64,000 nucleotides of DNA from Plumapathes pennacea (Eukaryota > Cnidaria > Anthozoa > Antipatharia > Myriopathidae). The notes beneath the pieces were generated by a model. The model had not been told where the DNA came from and searched no databases. It saw only the letters and a list, made by a program, of their open reading frames with translations. The translations under genes were made by a program, and so were the position numbers. Where the stretch lies: NCBI GenBank assembly GCA_964036295.1, contig OZ038471.1, forward strand, positions 1,713,001 through 1,777,000, in the 5' to 3' direction. Of this stretch, positions 22,601-31,385 are shown piece after piece (positions within the stretch are counted from its first letter, which is position 1; each line of letters begins with the position of its first letter).

Positions 22601-25600
22601 GGTGTTCTGTCTTTTCTTCGGTCAGAGTTTCTTCATAATGGGAATCGACGCCACACGTTACGAGGTGAGCTACAGCTGTACTCCAATTACTTTGAAATTA
22701 ACAGTAGAGACGACAGTAAGCGGAAATAGAAAGACTTGATAAATTCTGTCTTCTGGTGGTGAGTTTTTCAGCCTATCGCCTTTTTCTGTAAAAAAATATT
22801 GGCGGAGTAGTTACAGGCATTACAGCCATTTTTAGCGTTGTCTGTTATGCATTTAGTGATTTTTTGTTCACCCAGCCTGTTGGAGTTCTACAATCCTGGT
22901 CAAAAAAGTTGGGACACTGGGACAAAGTCCTTTAATTTTGAGTTTTTCGCACCACCCCCTTCCCCACTTCAATGTTGAATTGTGCATTTTCCAGCCTGAA
23001 CCAACATTGATCGGGGGGAGTGCTAGTGGGTGCCTTTGTTTGTCATTTCAGATTAGTCCTCCTTTGAGTTTAGTTGTCATTATATTTCAGATGGTCTGCT
23101 TTTCGTTTGCTGTTGTAATTGAGTACTTCTTGTTGGCCGCCTTTACCTGGATGTTCCTTGAAGGAGTTCAGGTGTATCAGCGTGTTACCAGCGTTTTCAA
23201 GAAAAAACCCAACATGCTGCTTTATCACGCTTTTGCCTGGGGTAAGATCACAAACTTGAGGGGTGGGGGGGGGGGGGGTGGGGAGGGGAACAACAACAAC
23301 AATAGAACTGTCCAGGAGGGGGAGGGAAGGTCGTTGAGAGAACTGCGCAAAATTTCAAAAAAACCATTTGCGGAAGCAGAACTAGACCGTTTCATACTGC
23401 CACACGCTGATGAAGAGTGATCAAGTTCAATTTTCTCCTTCAGTTTCGGCACCACAGATGTATCATACAGTAGGGAGAACTTGGCTTTTGATACCTTGCT
23501 ACGATGATAGCTGATCAAACTATCAACTCTCACTACATCACTCATACAATTTCCTCTTAAAGGTTGGGAGAATCTGTACTTTGAGCTTTAGGGAGTGTAA
23601 GGGTTATTAACTGCTGAAGCTTCCCTCTTAATTTCTGAATGAGCCGCTATCCAGTTATGAAACTACATATAGTAGGCAAGATTAAGTTATGGAATGTTCG
23701 TAAACAGATTGAACACAGTCTGTTGCTCTTGCTTCATGCTTTGAATCGCTTTCCTTGATCCACAAGGTGTACCCCTTTGCCTGACCGCTGTACCAGTGGT
23801 CATCGCTATGACTGCCGATGGTGGTATCCACGCGTATGTGAACGACAAAATGTAAGTTGAGTCAACCCAGTCGAAGTTTCTCGATCAGTTTAATGACCTA
23901 CAGTACCATTTTCTGGAGCCTATAGACAACAACTTATTCAGTGATCTGTGTATTTTTGGTGTTACCGGCTTTATGTGTTGAACTCAAGAATACTATTCTC
24001 GCAATTACCTTTGCATGTCGCTTGATCCGAGCTCAAGTCTGTTCCATCCGTTTGTTCATTCTACTTGTATGTCTGCATGTCTCTGCTACTTCTATTCAGT
24101 GTTGTTCATCTGACTTTTCTTGTGCCAACATTCCTGTCGGTTTTTCTTATTCACCGACGGACTGGTACATCATTTTGCTTCGTTTCGAACTTCCACATCG
24201 TTATCCAGTCACCATGCCCTTCTTCCCATTTTTACCATACTTCTATTTGAGTACCTTGCAGGGTTTCTAATCGATGTCTTAAATGTCTTTATGTCCAAAC
24301 AGCTGCTGGGTTCGACCTGGGAGTGTCGCTTACTGGACTTTCATTGGGTTCGTCTCCCTCATCACCCTGGTAACGTATTATGATATTTACTCTCTCTATA
24401 TTTTCGTTCTTTGTTTTTTTTTGCATTACAGGCCGGTAAAACGAGGGCACACTGCGACGGCAATCGATGTTTCCAGGGTTGCAAAACGTGCGGCAGCATT
24501 GTTGCGCTAAGTGCGGACAATAAAATGTTTCTGAAGTTTTTCAAAAACATCTTTTGTGTCTAGGACAAAAGTCTGTGTCCACAACAGATGTTTAGGCCTC
24601 TGGGCCTTCTAAATTTCTAATTAAGCAGAATATTATATTCGCAGATGAATTGCTGCGTCTTTGGCCGAGCACTGCGGGTATTAATCCGAAGAAAGCGAAT
24701 CAACAACAACACCTCCCCTGCCCTTGACAACTTGAAGTAAGTAACAAAAGCACTACATCCGTAAAAATAATAGGGCAAGTTATACAGTCCATCGCATCAT
24801 TTTTGAAGAATGTTACAGTTCCTATAAAATCTGTACGAGGTCCTCAACGTCTGGGTTTGTGTCATGAAATAGCAACTATTTAATTGTGGCAGCGGTGAAG
24901 GAGTCGAGGACAACTTCAGTGAGGCTGCATGTTGCACTTTGTTTCTTTATTCCCTCTGGTAAAAGTACAAACAGTTCTCAAACCTGATTTTGACAGCTTC
25001 TGTGTGAAGTCAACCTATTACTATTGTACCCCAGACGAAGGAATTTCGCTCGCGGAAAAGAATGTCCCTTCCTAATCTTTAATTCCTTCAGAGTTGCTGG
25101 GATTTAGTTTGCATCAAACTTACTTTAAGTTGTTGGTTGATTTTTAGGAAGACTGCTCGCACCTGTCTTGTCCTCTTTCCCTTGCTGGGTCTGACCTGGA
25201 TCATCGGCTTTGTGACTTTGCCCTTGGACCACGTTGTACCAAAATACCTCTTCGTGATTCTCAACTCCGTGCAGGTGAGTTAGAGAGTTCCGAATTTCGA
25301 ATGACGCTCTTGCATTTAATCTCGATGCGGTTTTTCAATGCACGATTAGGATATGACAATTCTGGTCGTCATTTTTAGACTTGCCCTACTGTGAAATATC
25401 GTCAACAACGACTTACTTACACGTTTTCAGCTGGAACAAGCTTTTTAATCCATCCTCGAACAAAACCCTGCAGTTTATTGCCAGAGTGGTCGAGAGAAAG
25501 AACTTCGTTAATCCTGGATTAGCTTAATCGGCTTTCGACAACCGGGCCCAGCGGTAAAGTGAACGAATTCCGAATACAATACCTTAAACATAGTGTTTTA

Positions 25601-26666
25601 GTCATTTGAAACTTGTTAGGTTCATAAAAGTTTGGTGTCGTGCAGAATGTAGATCCTGGTTGAAAGAAGTAAGTATTTGTTTTTGTTCTTCCAGGGAATG
25701 CTCATTTACGTGTTCAACACTTGGAAATGGGACGAGGTCAGCAGTTTTTGTGGCAATTTTCAGTTGCAACTCAGGCACTTTGTTATAGTTTGTAAAAAAA
25801 TATAAAGTATAAAATAGTAATAATAAAACTACGTAAAATAGAGTCCGTTGGACAGCACTCACGGAAGAGTTATCATAACTTAATTAGACATGCATGCATG
25901 GTAAATAAATAAATAAATACAAATTAAAACAAGCAAACAAATATGTCAACAAACAGAAATACACAAAAACCAACATGAATTTAGAGGAGAAAGCAAGTTA
26001 TATACATTAATTATTACTCATTATGTACAATACTCGTTATGTACAAACTAAATCGAAAGTCCCACATTTTGATATGTAAGTGATTTCAATCTTACATTCC
26101 TTTGAAAGATAAACGAGTACCTGATGAGGGAAAGGAGGCTGCAGGAGCAGATCCAGCACAAAAGAAACGAGATCAGCAACAGGAGGAAAGCTGCCGCCAA
26201 TGAAGTACCCGAGAGACTTGAATTTAATTTGTCGCCAGAAGATTTCGTCGGCGAAGACAACGACAACTCGGACACTGGAAGCGAGACTGGGCTGCCAAGA
26301 AGTCATATAGTGGACATAGAGACCTGCATCCCACATCCCAGAGAAAATGTTAAAGAAATGGAAGACCCCGCGAAAGAAAGTGAAGAAGAGGTGGAAGCCA
26401 ATGCCGCGGCCAGCAAAATCTTCACCATCGAGAACGCCGCCAAGCCAGCAAACCGCGACGAAGAAATTGAGCTGAGTATCCTGAAAAGCCACATGATCAA
26501 CGTTTGTGATGGCGTTGAGGAGATCACCCTGACGTCACCTGGTGTTGCTCCTAAAGAGGTCCGTGCCCAAGCCCCCGCTGACGAGCTCCGCGTCCTAAAG
26601 GCCAAGAGGGCTTCAAAGAAGAGACGCGCAACTACCGCTCCAGCTAAACTGGCCAAGAAAACGTAA
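10168..26666 (+). CDS. Copy A: double-discoidin adhesion GPCR, complete (24 exons)
   Basis: Predicted exons are 10168-10207, 10617-10646, 12609-12901, 13540-13690, 15866-15895, 16477-16802, 17413-17554, 17989-18569, 18975-19037, 19394-19559, 19730-19849, 20045-20117, 20264-20348, 20910-20950, 21262-21394, 22024-22130, 22562-22664, 23091-23241, 23767-23851, 24303-24369, 24645-24736, 25148-25274, 25695-25736 and 26109-26666. They sum to 3606 bases, giving 1201 residues. Order: signal peptide 1-23, F5/8C domains about 25-171 and 182-337, Ser/Thr-rich stalk 338-531, GAIN/GPS 532-758, seven helices 759-1016, tail 1017-1201. Family knowledge: such receptors sit in the plasma membrane, bind ligands with the N-terminal domains, self-cleave at the GPS and signal through G proteins. 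The ligand is unknown. Every junction keeps phase with GT-AG borders. The nearest relatives are copies B and C. Exon ends may be off where alternative sites exist. Confidence 0.9.
10775..11060. repeat. Dispersed repeat with TCTGAAATA subrepeats, intron 2 of A (first copy)
   Basis: This is a diverged version of the element at 12155-12500. It shares the CTCCAAAGGGTATCATTTTCA start, TTTTGGTCTGAAATA blocks, and a CGGCACACTCCCAC...CCCCCTCCCC end. It is also found at 32010-32290 (B) and about 54850-55140 (C). Confidence 0.55.
12155..12500. repeat. Dispersed repeat with five to six tandem subrepeats, intron 2 of A
   Basis: The element begins with a C/G-rich stretch (CCCCGGGGGG) and CTCCCATATATAA. 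It contains repeated blocks of about 40 bases around TTTGGTCTGAAATAGGGT and ends CCGCACACTCCCACCC...CCCCGGGCG. Long open frames across it on the minus strand (PYFRPK, LFQTK motifs) are products of the subrepeats and not genes. B has it at 33245-33545 and C at 56105-56405. I associate this type of repeat with coral and anemone genomes from general knowledge. Confidence 0.6.
12609..13690 (+). other. Copy A exons 3-4: first F5/8 type C (discoidin) domain
   Basis: The domain starts with Cys in CSSPLGLQDGSIPDSALTASS, the family's typical opening, and ends RLELYGC with the paired Cys. The WLQVxF strand and the SYSVYYSFDG strand of the beta-barrel are clear. NVTNIT offers N-glycosylation sites. F5/8C domains bind glycans, lipids or proteins on other cells or the matrix through loops at one end of the barrel. 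The loop before WLQV (VPDSRRMRYGQ) differs strongly from B and C. Confidence 0.9.
14773..14901. mobile_element. MITE-like element, intron 4 of A
   Basis: The ends are inverted repeats: AGGTTAGTTTCCACTTGTAA with AAGCAAGCGG at the left, and CCGCTTGCTTTACAAG...GAACCAACCT at the right. It is also at 35827-35956 (B) and, with an internal deletion, at 58677-58791 (C). A TAA/TAG flank hints at a 3-base target duplication but is not exact. Confidence 0.55.
15092..15375 (-). mobile_element. tRNA-derived SINE, intron 4 of A
   Basis: On the minus strand the head reads GGCAGCGTGGCCGAGTGGTT, a tRNA-Leu-like start with a good A box. It is followed by an anticodon-like arm with loop CTTAAAA (UAA) and, further in, a GTTCAAATCC B-box-like motif. 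The 3' end is A/T-rich (ACTTTACTTTTACTTTTTTACT). Perfect 9-base target duplications (CAGCGGTTA) flank it at 15083-15091 and 15376-15384. The arms have decayed, so it is not a working tRNA gene. The same insertion is in B and C, so it predates the gene duplications. Confidence 0.8.
15866..15895 (+). other. Copy A exon 5: 30-base linker microexon
   Basis: This exon encodes DFSHVPGNVK between the two discoidin domains, flanked by AG and GT. Both borders are phase 1, so it can be included or skipped without changing frame. It is conserved at 36922-36951 in B and 59740-59769 in C, which argues that it is real. Confidence 0.75.
16477..17554 (+). other. Copy A exons 6-7: second F5/8 type C (discoidin) domain
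   Basis: The domain opens DCADPLGMENKTIPDSAITASS and ends VMRVELYGC, the canonical F5/8C start and end with paired Cys. WLQINLINTSNVTGIATQG is the central strand region and holds an N-glycosylation sequon. The region between ASSS and WLQI is highly variable among copies. The donor after GCAACAG (GTTGGT) is weak. Reading through would add about 25 residues before a stop at 17629-17631. Confidence 0.9.
17989..18569 (+). other. Copy A exon 8: Ser/Thr-rich stalk
   Basis: The exon encodes about 194 residues rich in Ser, Thr, Pro and Gln (for example HHTTTVPLQSATPLL and related HTTxxPLxSxTP motifs repeated loosely). This composition suits a heavily O-glycosylated mucin-like spacer that holds the discoidin domains away from the membrane. 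Repeated pieces such as YSTSQRFDPTNVQSSHS show internal duplication. Length differs sharply between copies. Confidence 0.8.
18975..21394 (+). other. Copy A exons 9-15: GAIN domain with GPS
   Basis: Exons 9-13 encode the helical and beta parts of the GAIN domain (NFLETLKSADP, ALKYAKNHLNNTNITL, KGTITVPQSNDTEDQKAFMKLPPGVFG, YVVSIFYKNVTRLFGQG, SNVIAVAVDDS). Exons 14-15 carry the GPS: CVFWRP, W-VDDGC, CSCDHM, then THFAVLMQ. The expected autoproteolysis point is between Met744 and Thr745, leaving THFAVLM as the tethered agonist. At exon 11 two AG acceptors lie 8 bases apart. Only the first (19729) keeps the frame; the second leads quickly to a stop. Confidence 0.9.
20509..20697. mobile_element. Pogo/Tigger-like MITE, intron 13 of A
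   Basis: The ends are CAGTCAACTCTCTCTAAG and its inverted form CTTAGAGAGAGTTCACTG, with a TA duplication on each side (20507-20508, 20698-20699). The inside repeats CTCTAAGGCGGACAC. CAGT ends with TA target sites fit Tc1/mariner, pogo branch. B carries the same insertion. Confidence 0.7.
21730..21769. other. Perfect hairpin in intron 15 of A
   Basis: A 17-base stem (GGTCGCTTAAACTAACC and its complement) surrounds a 6-base loop. Copy B has only one arm at the matching place (near 41841-41872), so the hairpin arose by a local inverted duplication in A, or was lost in B. Confidence 0.7.
22261..22445. mobile_element. Pogo/Tigger-like MITE, intron 16 of A
   Basis: The ends are CAGTAGAACCGCGCTAT and, inverted, CAGTACAATCCCGCTAT, with TA on each side (22259-22260, 22446-22447). 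Inside are repeated TTCGAAATAGCGGGGA-type blocks. B has the same insertion with one additional internal block. Confidence 0.7.
23255..23565. repeat. Segment in intron 18 of A that is missing from B
   Basis: It includes a G-rich run (about 23261-23290) and a member of the GTGATCAAGTTCAATTTTCTCC dispersed family. In B the flanks join directly at CTTGAGGTTGGGAGAATC (about 43423). It is either an insertion in A or a deletion in B. Confidence 0.55.
26109..26666 (+). other. Copy A exon 24: cytoplasmic tail with one basic repeat unit
   Basis: The 185-residue tail starts INEYLMRERRLQEQIQ, a charged likely coiled-coil stretch, then an acidic part (FNLSPEDFVGEDNDNSD). It then has a single diverged 97-residue-type unit ending KAKRASKKRRATTAP. 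B has six such units, so A is the short form. Confidence 0.85.
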
Positions 26667-27646
26667 GAGGGGTGAATTCCGCGTGGCTTTTTCTTTATCA
26701 TTATTAATATTTAAAGTAGACATTCTTTGTTGCATGCTTTTTAACGAGGGTTTCTCCAGGATTGATTGGTGTAAAGAACACTAAGAAAACGTCTCACATA
26801 AAAGTTGATTTTTGGCGTAAATTTTATGCACTAAAAAGAAATTAACTGTTGGGTTGTATTGGTGTTTCATTACTTCATTTCACTTCTTTTGAACGAGAAT
26901 TCGACCCTGACATAGTTTATATATATGTAGTGCCAAAACAGGCAAGGACCGAAGCTTTGACTCTGTAGAGGTAACAAAGTTGTTTCAGAGTCTTCTAGAA
27001 GAAACTTAAGCTTGGCCTGATAGCTGCTTTACTTGTTCTGTCGGCAGCTGAGTTTCATGTTAGTGCCGAAATGGTTTAAACACAGCATCTTCATAACTTA
27101 CGCTGAATATACCTAAACAAACGTGCCGTTTTGAAACTAAGTTTCTCTTGAGTGATTGTATAAACTTTGGAATGTAGCTTTTTTGAATGAAAATAGAGCG
27201 CTTTTCTTTTCGGGTGACTGTCAAACTAAAACAAAAGCAATCACAGAGCCAATCAATGAGGCCAGCAAAAACACGTCCGACCATCTAGAAGTATGAGCAA
27301 AGCTAAAACCAAAGCCAAGTAAGGCCCGTTTGAAACGTCGCGCCACTGCCGTGCCAAACTCAATGCAAATCAGCAAAATCCATTGTTTGAGCTAATTTGC
27401 ATTGAGTTCGGCAAGACAGTAGCGCGACGTTTGAAACGGGCCTAATTGCGATTTTTTTAAATAACCAATCAGCAGTGCGAGAACACGCTATTGCCCCTTG
27501 CTTTGTTGTTTAAGAACATCACAGCCAGGTGTTTCTTTTGCTCCTCATTGGCCAAGAATGTTGCTAAAGACCAATAGGAAAGCGTAGGAAACGCTGAACT
27601 AAGAGTAATCACACGATTACTTTCGACAGTCATGCGTAAACGTCTC
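26667..27646 (+). other. 3' flank of copy A
   Basis: This matches the copy 0 flank (662-1470), apart from the MITE at 27323-27442. No gene is seen. No AATAAA lies within the first few hundred bases after the stop; the next clear one is about 29024. Confidence 0.55.
27323..27442. mobile_element. Harbinger-like MITE with TAA target duplication
   Basis: The 120-base element is almost fully palindromic, with ends GGCCCGTTTGAAACGTCGCG and, inverted, GGCCCGTTTCAAACGTCGCG. TAA flanks it at 27320-27322 and 27443-27445. The copy 0 flank shows the unoccupied site (CCAAGTAATTGCG, about 1303). The 3-base TAA duplication suits PIF/Harbinger. Confidence 0.8.
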
Positions 27647-27653
27647 GATAAAT

Positions 27654-28623
27654 CACAGGCGGCCCAAGCTGATTGACTGTGTGACGTCACGGTCGGGTTT
27701 TATAAGCAAATGTATGGGGAGATTTTAGTCGATCGATAACTCAAAAAATATTGCGAGAATAAAGCTTAGACTTGCTAACCTTGTTGTTGTGGTGGTTTTC
27801 TTGCTGCTGTAGCGATTTCAGCGTGTCTCGCTGAATTTTTCCTCTCTAACAGAAAGAATTTCAAGGCTGGCAACTCGGTCGATCTGGCATCCAGAATGGC
27901 TCCAGAAAAGTCTCTCAAATGCGGCCTTTCAACCTCCGTATGGCCACAAAACCCAGACATATGTCGAGTTGAATCCTTTTCCCATAAGACTGTTGCAAAA
28001 ACATTTGTAAAACGCCAGTTGAGTCCGAAGAAATTGCCGAAATCGGCCGTCAAAATGGTTTCTGACAAGCCGTGAGACCCACTCTTGGTCCAGGGAAAAG
28101 CGTTTGAATTTCATGCCGAGCTCTGATTCGGTAAATTGAATTAGCATGCGAAAGAGGCAGCGAATCAGAGCTCGGCATGAAATTCAAGCGCTTTAGTGGG
28201 TCTCACGGATTGTCAGAAACCATTTTGACGGCCGATTTCGGCAATTTCTTCGGACTCAACTGGCGTTTTACAAATGTTTTTGCAACAGTCTTATGGGAAA
28301 AGGATTCAACTCGACATATGTCTGGGTTTTGTGGCCATACGGAGGTTGAAAAGCCGCATTTGAGAGACTTTTCTGGAGCCATTCTGGATGCCAGATCGAC
28401 CGAGTTGCCAGCCTTGAAATTCTTTCTGTTAGAGAGGAAAAATTCAGCGAGACACGCTGAAATCGCTACAGCAGCAAGAAAACCACCACAACAACAAGGT
28501 TAGCAAGTCTAAGCTTTATTCTCGCAATATTTTTTGAGTTATCGATCGACTAAAATCTCCCATACATTTGCTTATAAAACCCGACCGTGACGTCACACAG
28601 TCAATCAGCTTGGGCCGCCTGTG
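27654..28623. mobile_element. 970 bp foldback element with 7-base target duplication
   Basis: Two long inverted arms (27654-28130 and 28161-28623) surround a 30-base spacer. They are almost identical; the left arm has about 13 extra bases near 28083-28095. Ends are CACAGGCGGCCCAAGCTG and complement. The 7-mer GATAAAT flanks both sides (27647-27653, 28624-28630). Each outer arm holds TGACGTCA and a TTTTATAA stretch. A frame of about 100 codons reads outward on each arm (27775-28068 minus and 28177-28503 plus), sharing WRFTNVFATVLWEKDSTRHM and ARHAEIATAARKPPQQQ. I recognise neither that peptide nor a transposase. The superfamily is unclear. Confidence 0.8.
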
Positions 28624-29087
28624 GATAAATGATCTTTGCTTATAATTGTTCAGCTATTACATTGCATATTTGTAGGGTTGATTTAAACAGTAAGTTTAAA
28701 TAGTTGACTGGCTAGTGACTACAAACTTGCCACTTGTAGACCAGGCGTCATTTGACTAGCTACATAAACTATATAATGTTAGCTTTTGAATTGAAGTGTT
28801 CAACATTGCTTGGTTCAGCAATTTTACTCTATTATATTTGTAGGGCTGATTCAGGCTTAAGTGGCTCCACTTGCTACTGTGAAACTGAGTGCCACTTACA
28901 TCGATGAGCGCAGTTTCTCTTCTGATAAATCAGCCAGTTCGTTGTTCCTATTTATTGATATCACGTGACTTACACTGATAAACAAAAAAAAAATGTAGTG
29001 TAGCAACTGCCACGCGGAGTATACAATAAAAGTTGCTTAGTCAAGATTTTGTGTATCTCTGTGTCAAAAATTTTCGTTTACAACACG
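28624..29087. other. Continuation of the copy A 3' flank
   Basis: This matches parts of 1488-1660 and 2030-3110, in shortened order. It includes ATACAATAAAAGTTGC at about 29020, a possible distal poly(A) signal shared with the other flanks. No gene is seen. Confidence 0.45.
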
Positions 29088-29238
29088 CGGTGATCAGTGC
29101 CGCGGCCAACAAAATCTTCGCCACCGACACCGCTGTTGCGCCACAGAACCAGGACGATAAAATCGAGTTGAAAACCCGGAAAAGCTACACTATCGACGTT
29201 GATGACGAAGCTGAGGAGATCACCCTGACGTCACCTGG
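29088..29238 (+). pseudogene. Orphan fragment of the receptor tail repeat
   Basis: About half of one 97-residue unit lies here: SAAANKIFATDTAVAPQNQDDKIELKTRKSYTIDVDDE..EEITLTSPG. It is fused on the left to flank sequence (TTTACAACACGC) and on the right to the intergenic block (TATAGAAAACGAACAAGC), with no receptor exons nearby. The left join falls in ACGCGG, shared by both partners. It is a relic of recombination between a tail repeat and intergenic DNA. Confidence 0.8.
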
Positions 29239-31385
29239 TATAGAAAACGAACAAGCAAACTCCACTTGACCATTCACTGCATGCCCCCTCCCCTCCCACC
29301 CCCTTCCGGGTCTCGGTAAGAAGGCTGGTCAAAGGAAAAAAGTCGTAATTGGCATTTCAAAAAGGTTCTAAACCTCGTTCCTCCATTGAGGAGTTCGTAA
29401 GATTTGTTCAAAGGCATGAAATATAAAATGGTCACCATTTTGACCCCAGAATGGTATTGGAATGGATAAGGACATAAAACTACCCCCGCGAGGCACTGCT
29501 GACTGGCGATTCCGACTAACGGATTTTCAAGATGGTTTATTGCATGCATCACACTATTATCAGCTGCACTCATATGATGCAATTTTTGGAAGTGAAACGT
29601 TATAATGAATATGTCTTTCTTGTCGTCCTCGCAGTTGTCATAGCCCTGTATAGGACAGTGTTCAAACTGCGGTGTGCTCAGCGGAATCGCGGCGCGTCAG
29701 TGCCAAAGTCAACCGTTCCTAAGTATTCTGGCATCTGTATATTTTTTTTATCATGCAGCGCTTTTCGGTGAGAATTTTTGGAACTATCAAAACAGGGTTT
29801 TTCATCTGCTGTTAGTCTGGAGCGTTTTCACACGTATAAAACGCAGCATTTTTAGAACAGTTAGTTCTCGTGCATCCAGGCCTTCACTGATGAAAAGTTT
29901 TTAATTTATCGCAACGCATAATGTTGACAATGCTAATCTCGTAACTGTCAAATATTCTAATAGTTCTATAGCCACTGAGATCGCTAAAATAGGATCGATC
30001 CAAAATAATTTATACCGATCCCTCCAAAGCCAACAGTCAGATACACTCGTTTTAACCAAAGCAACATATAATACGTGCGCCTATTATCCCATTTGTCGTG
30101 GCACTGGCAGTCTTGCCAGGGGGGTGCTCTCCGGCTGAAAAACTGCAGAAACCATGTGTGAAATATCCGCCATGCAATCGGTTCTTCAAAGGTTCTGCTT
30201 TATTACTCACACGCATGGCACTCACGTTAGTTCGATCCTCGGCCTGTGAAACAGATTTTCTCTCATGTTCATGTACATTTTATTTTACCGTTTTATCCTG
30301 GGGCCAACTCACCGCATTTATCGCCCAAACTTTTTGTCGTGTTCATGCTTGAAAACGTGAAGTTCCGCGATGATGGGAACACACCACGATAGTTCTGAGC
30401 TAGAACAATCGGTTCAGTGTTTCCTTAATCATTTTCGTATTGAATAACAGCAAGACAGTGACAGTGAGACCATCAATTCAAAATTCAAGTGATCAAGTGC
30501 ATTCGGTTTGTCGGAAGGTCTATCATGATTTTTTTAATTAGCTAAAAACGTTTTTCGAGTATCTACAGTTCCTCAAAGATTATCATCCCAGAGGTTTATG
30601 AATAATTGTAAAGTCATATTTTACTCAAATTGACGGATAATATTATCCGTGTTTGAGTATGGCTCCGTCAACAATTGACAACTGACGTATTTTCCAAATA
30701 ATTCATGACAAACAAGTCGTGCACTTGGAAAAACAAGGCGGAAAATGACCATTAATAAAGATATTGTATTAAGGTTGCCTTATGGTCTCTTGCTACTGAT
30801 CATAAAAAAGGGTGGAGTAAGCAGTCCATTTCATACGCAAGTAGTCAGACCTGAAGTGAAAAGATTTCTGAGCTAAATAGGTGCAGTTACCTGATACAGC
30901 CAGAAGTGATCAATCCTCTCACTCCTAAGGTGATCAACTTCAACTTTCTCTTTCAGTTTCTCGCCGGAAGTCTATGTACAGTATACCTTGCTTAGATAAA
31001 AGCTCAATTCTCCATCATTTAAACATGAGTTCTTCTTAAAAGGTTGGGAGGAAATGTATTAGTTGGGCTTGCGAGTGGATTTTAAAAAGGGAAGAAAAGG
31101 ATAAACACCTGGTAAAGCACTGACTGACAGCGGAAATTCAAGTCTTCTTTGCTCATCTCTTAATTGCGGTGTGCACAGTAAACGTTGTTACCCAATAATG
31201 ATGCCAGATCATTATAAGCGCCTCCTCAAAACAAATAATTATTTGTCTTTAATGTGCGTCTATGCCCAAGTGATGCGATTATAGCATTTTGAGGAAGTGT
31301 TTGACTGTCCAGTTCAGAGTGGAAAATCGGCAAAAACGAATCACCTTTTATCTGAGAGTGGATGTCCAACGACACTGAACTCACA
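29239..31385. repeat. Duplicated intergenic block and promoter region upstream of copy B
   Basis: This aligns with 7192-7376 and then 8144-10167, lacking the part matching about 7377-8143. The last 500 bases are the conserved region before the start codon. Small open frames are not conserved in frame with the A block. No gene is seen. Confidence 0.6.

Larger units (their letters stand above)
22024..25736 (+). other. Copy A exons 16-23: seven-transmembrane domain (class B2)
   Basis: Helices by exon: TM1 in exon 16 (TLGNAWSIVTISFFL), TM2 in 17 (GLVFCLFFGQSFFIMGID), TM3 in 18 (MVCFSFAVVIEYFLLAAFTW, then FLEGVQVY), TM4 in 19 (CLTAVPVVIAM), ECL2 Cys and TM5 in 20-21 (CWVRPGSVAYWTFIGFVSL), TM6 in 22 (LFPLLGLTWIIGF), TM7 in 22-23 (YLFVILNSVQGMLIYVF). 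The W-x-FLEG-x-x-x-Y, LGLTWIIGF and NSVQG motifs are hallmarks of adhesion GPCRs. The TM3 Cys and the ECL2 CW can form the conserved disulphide. Confidence 0.9.
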
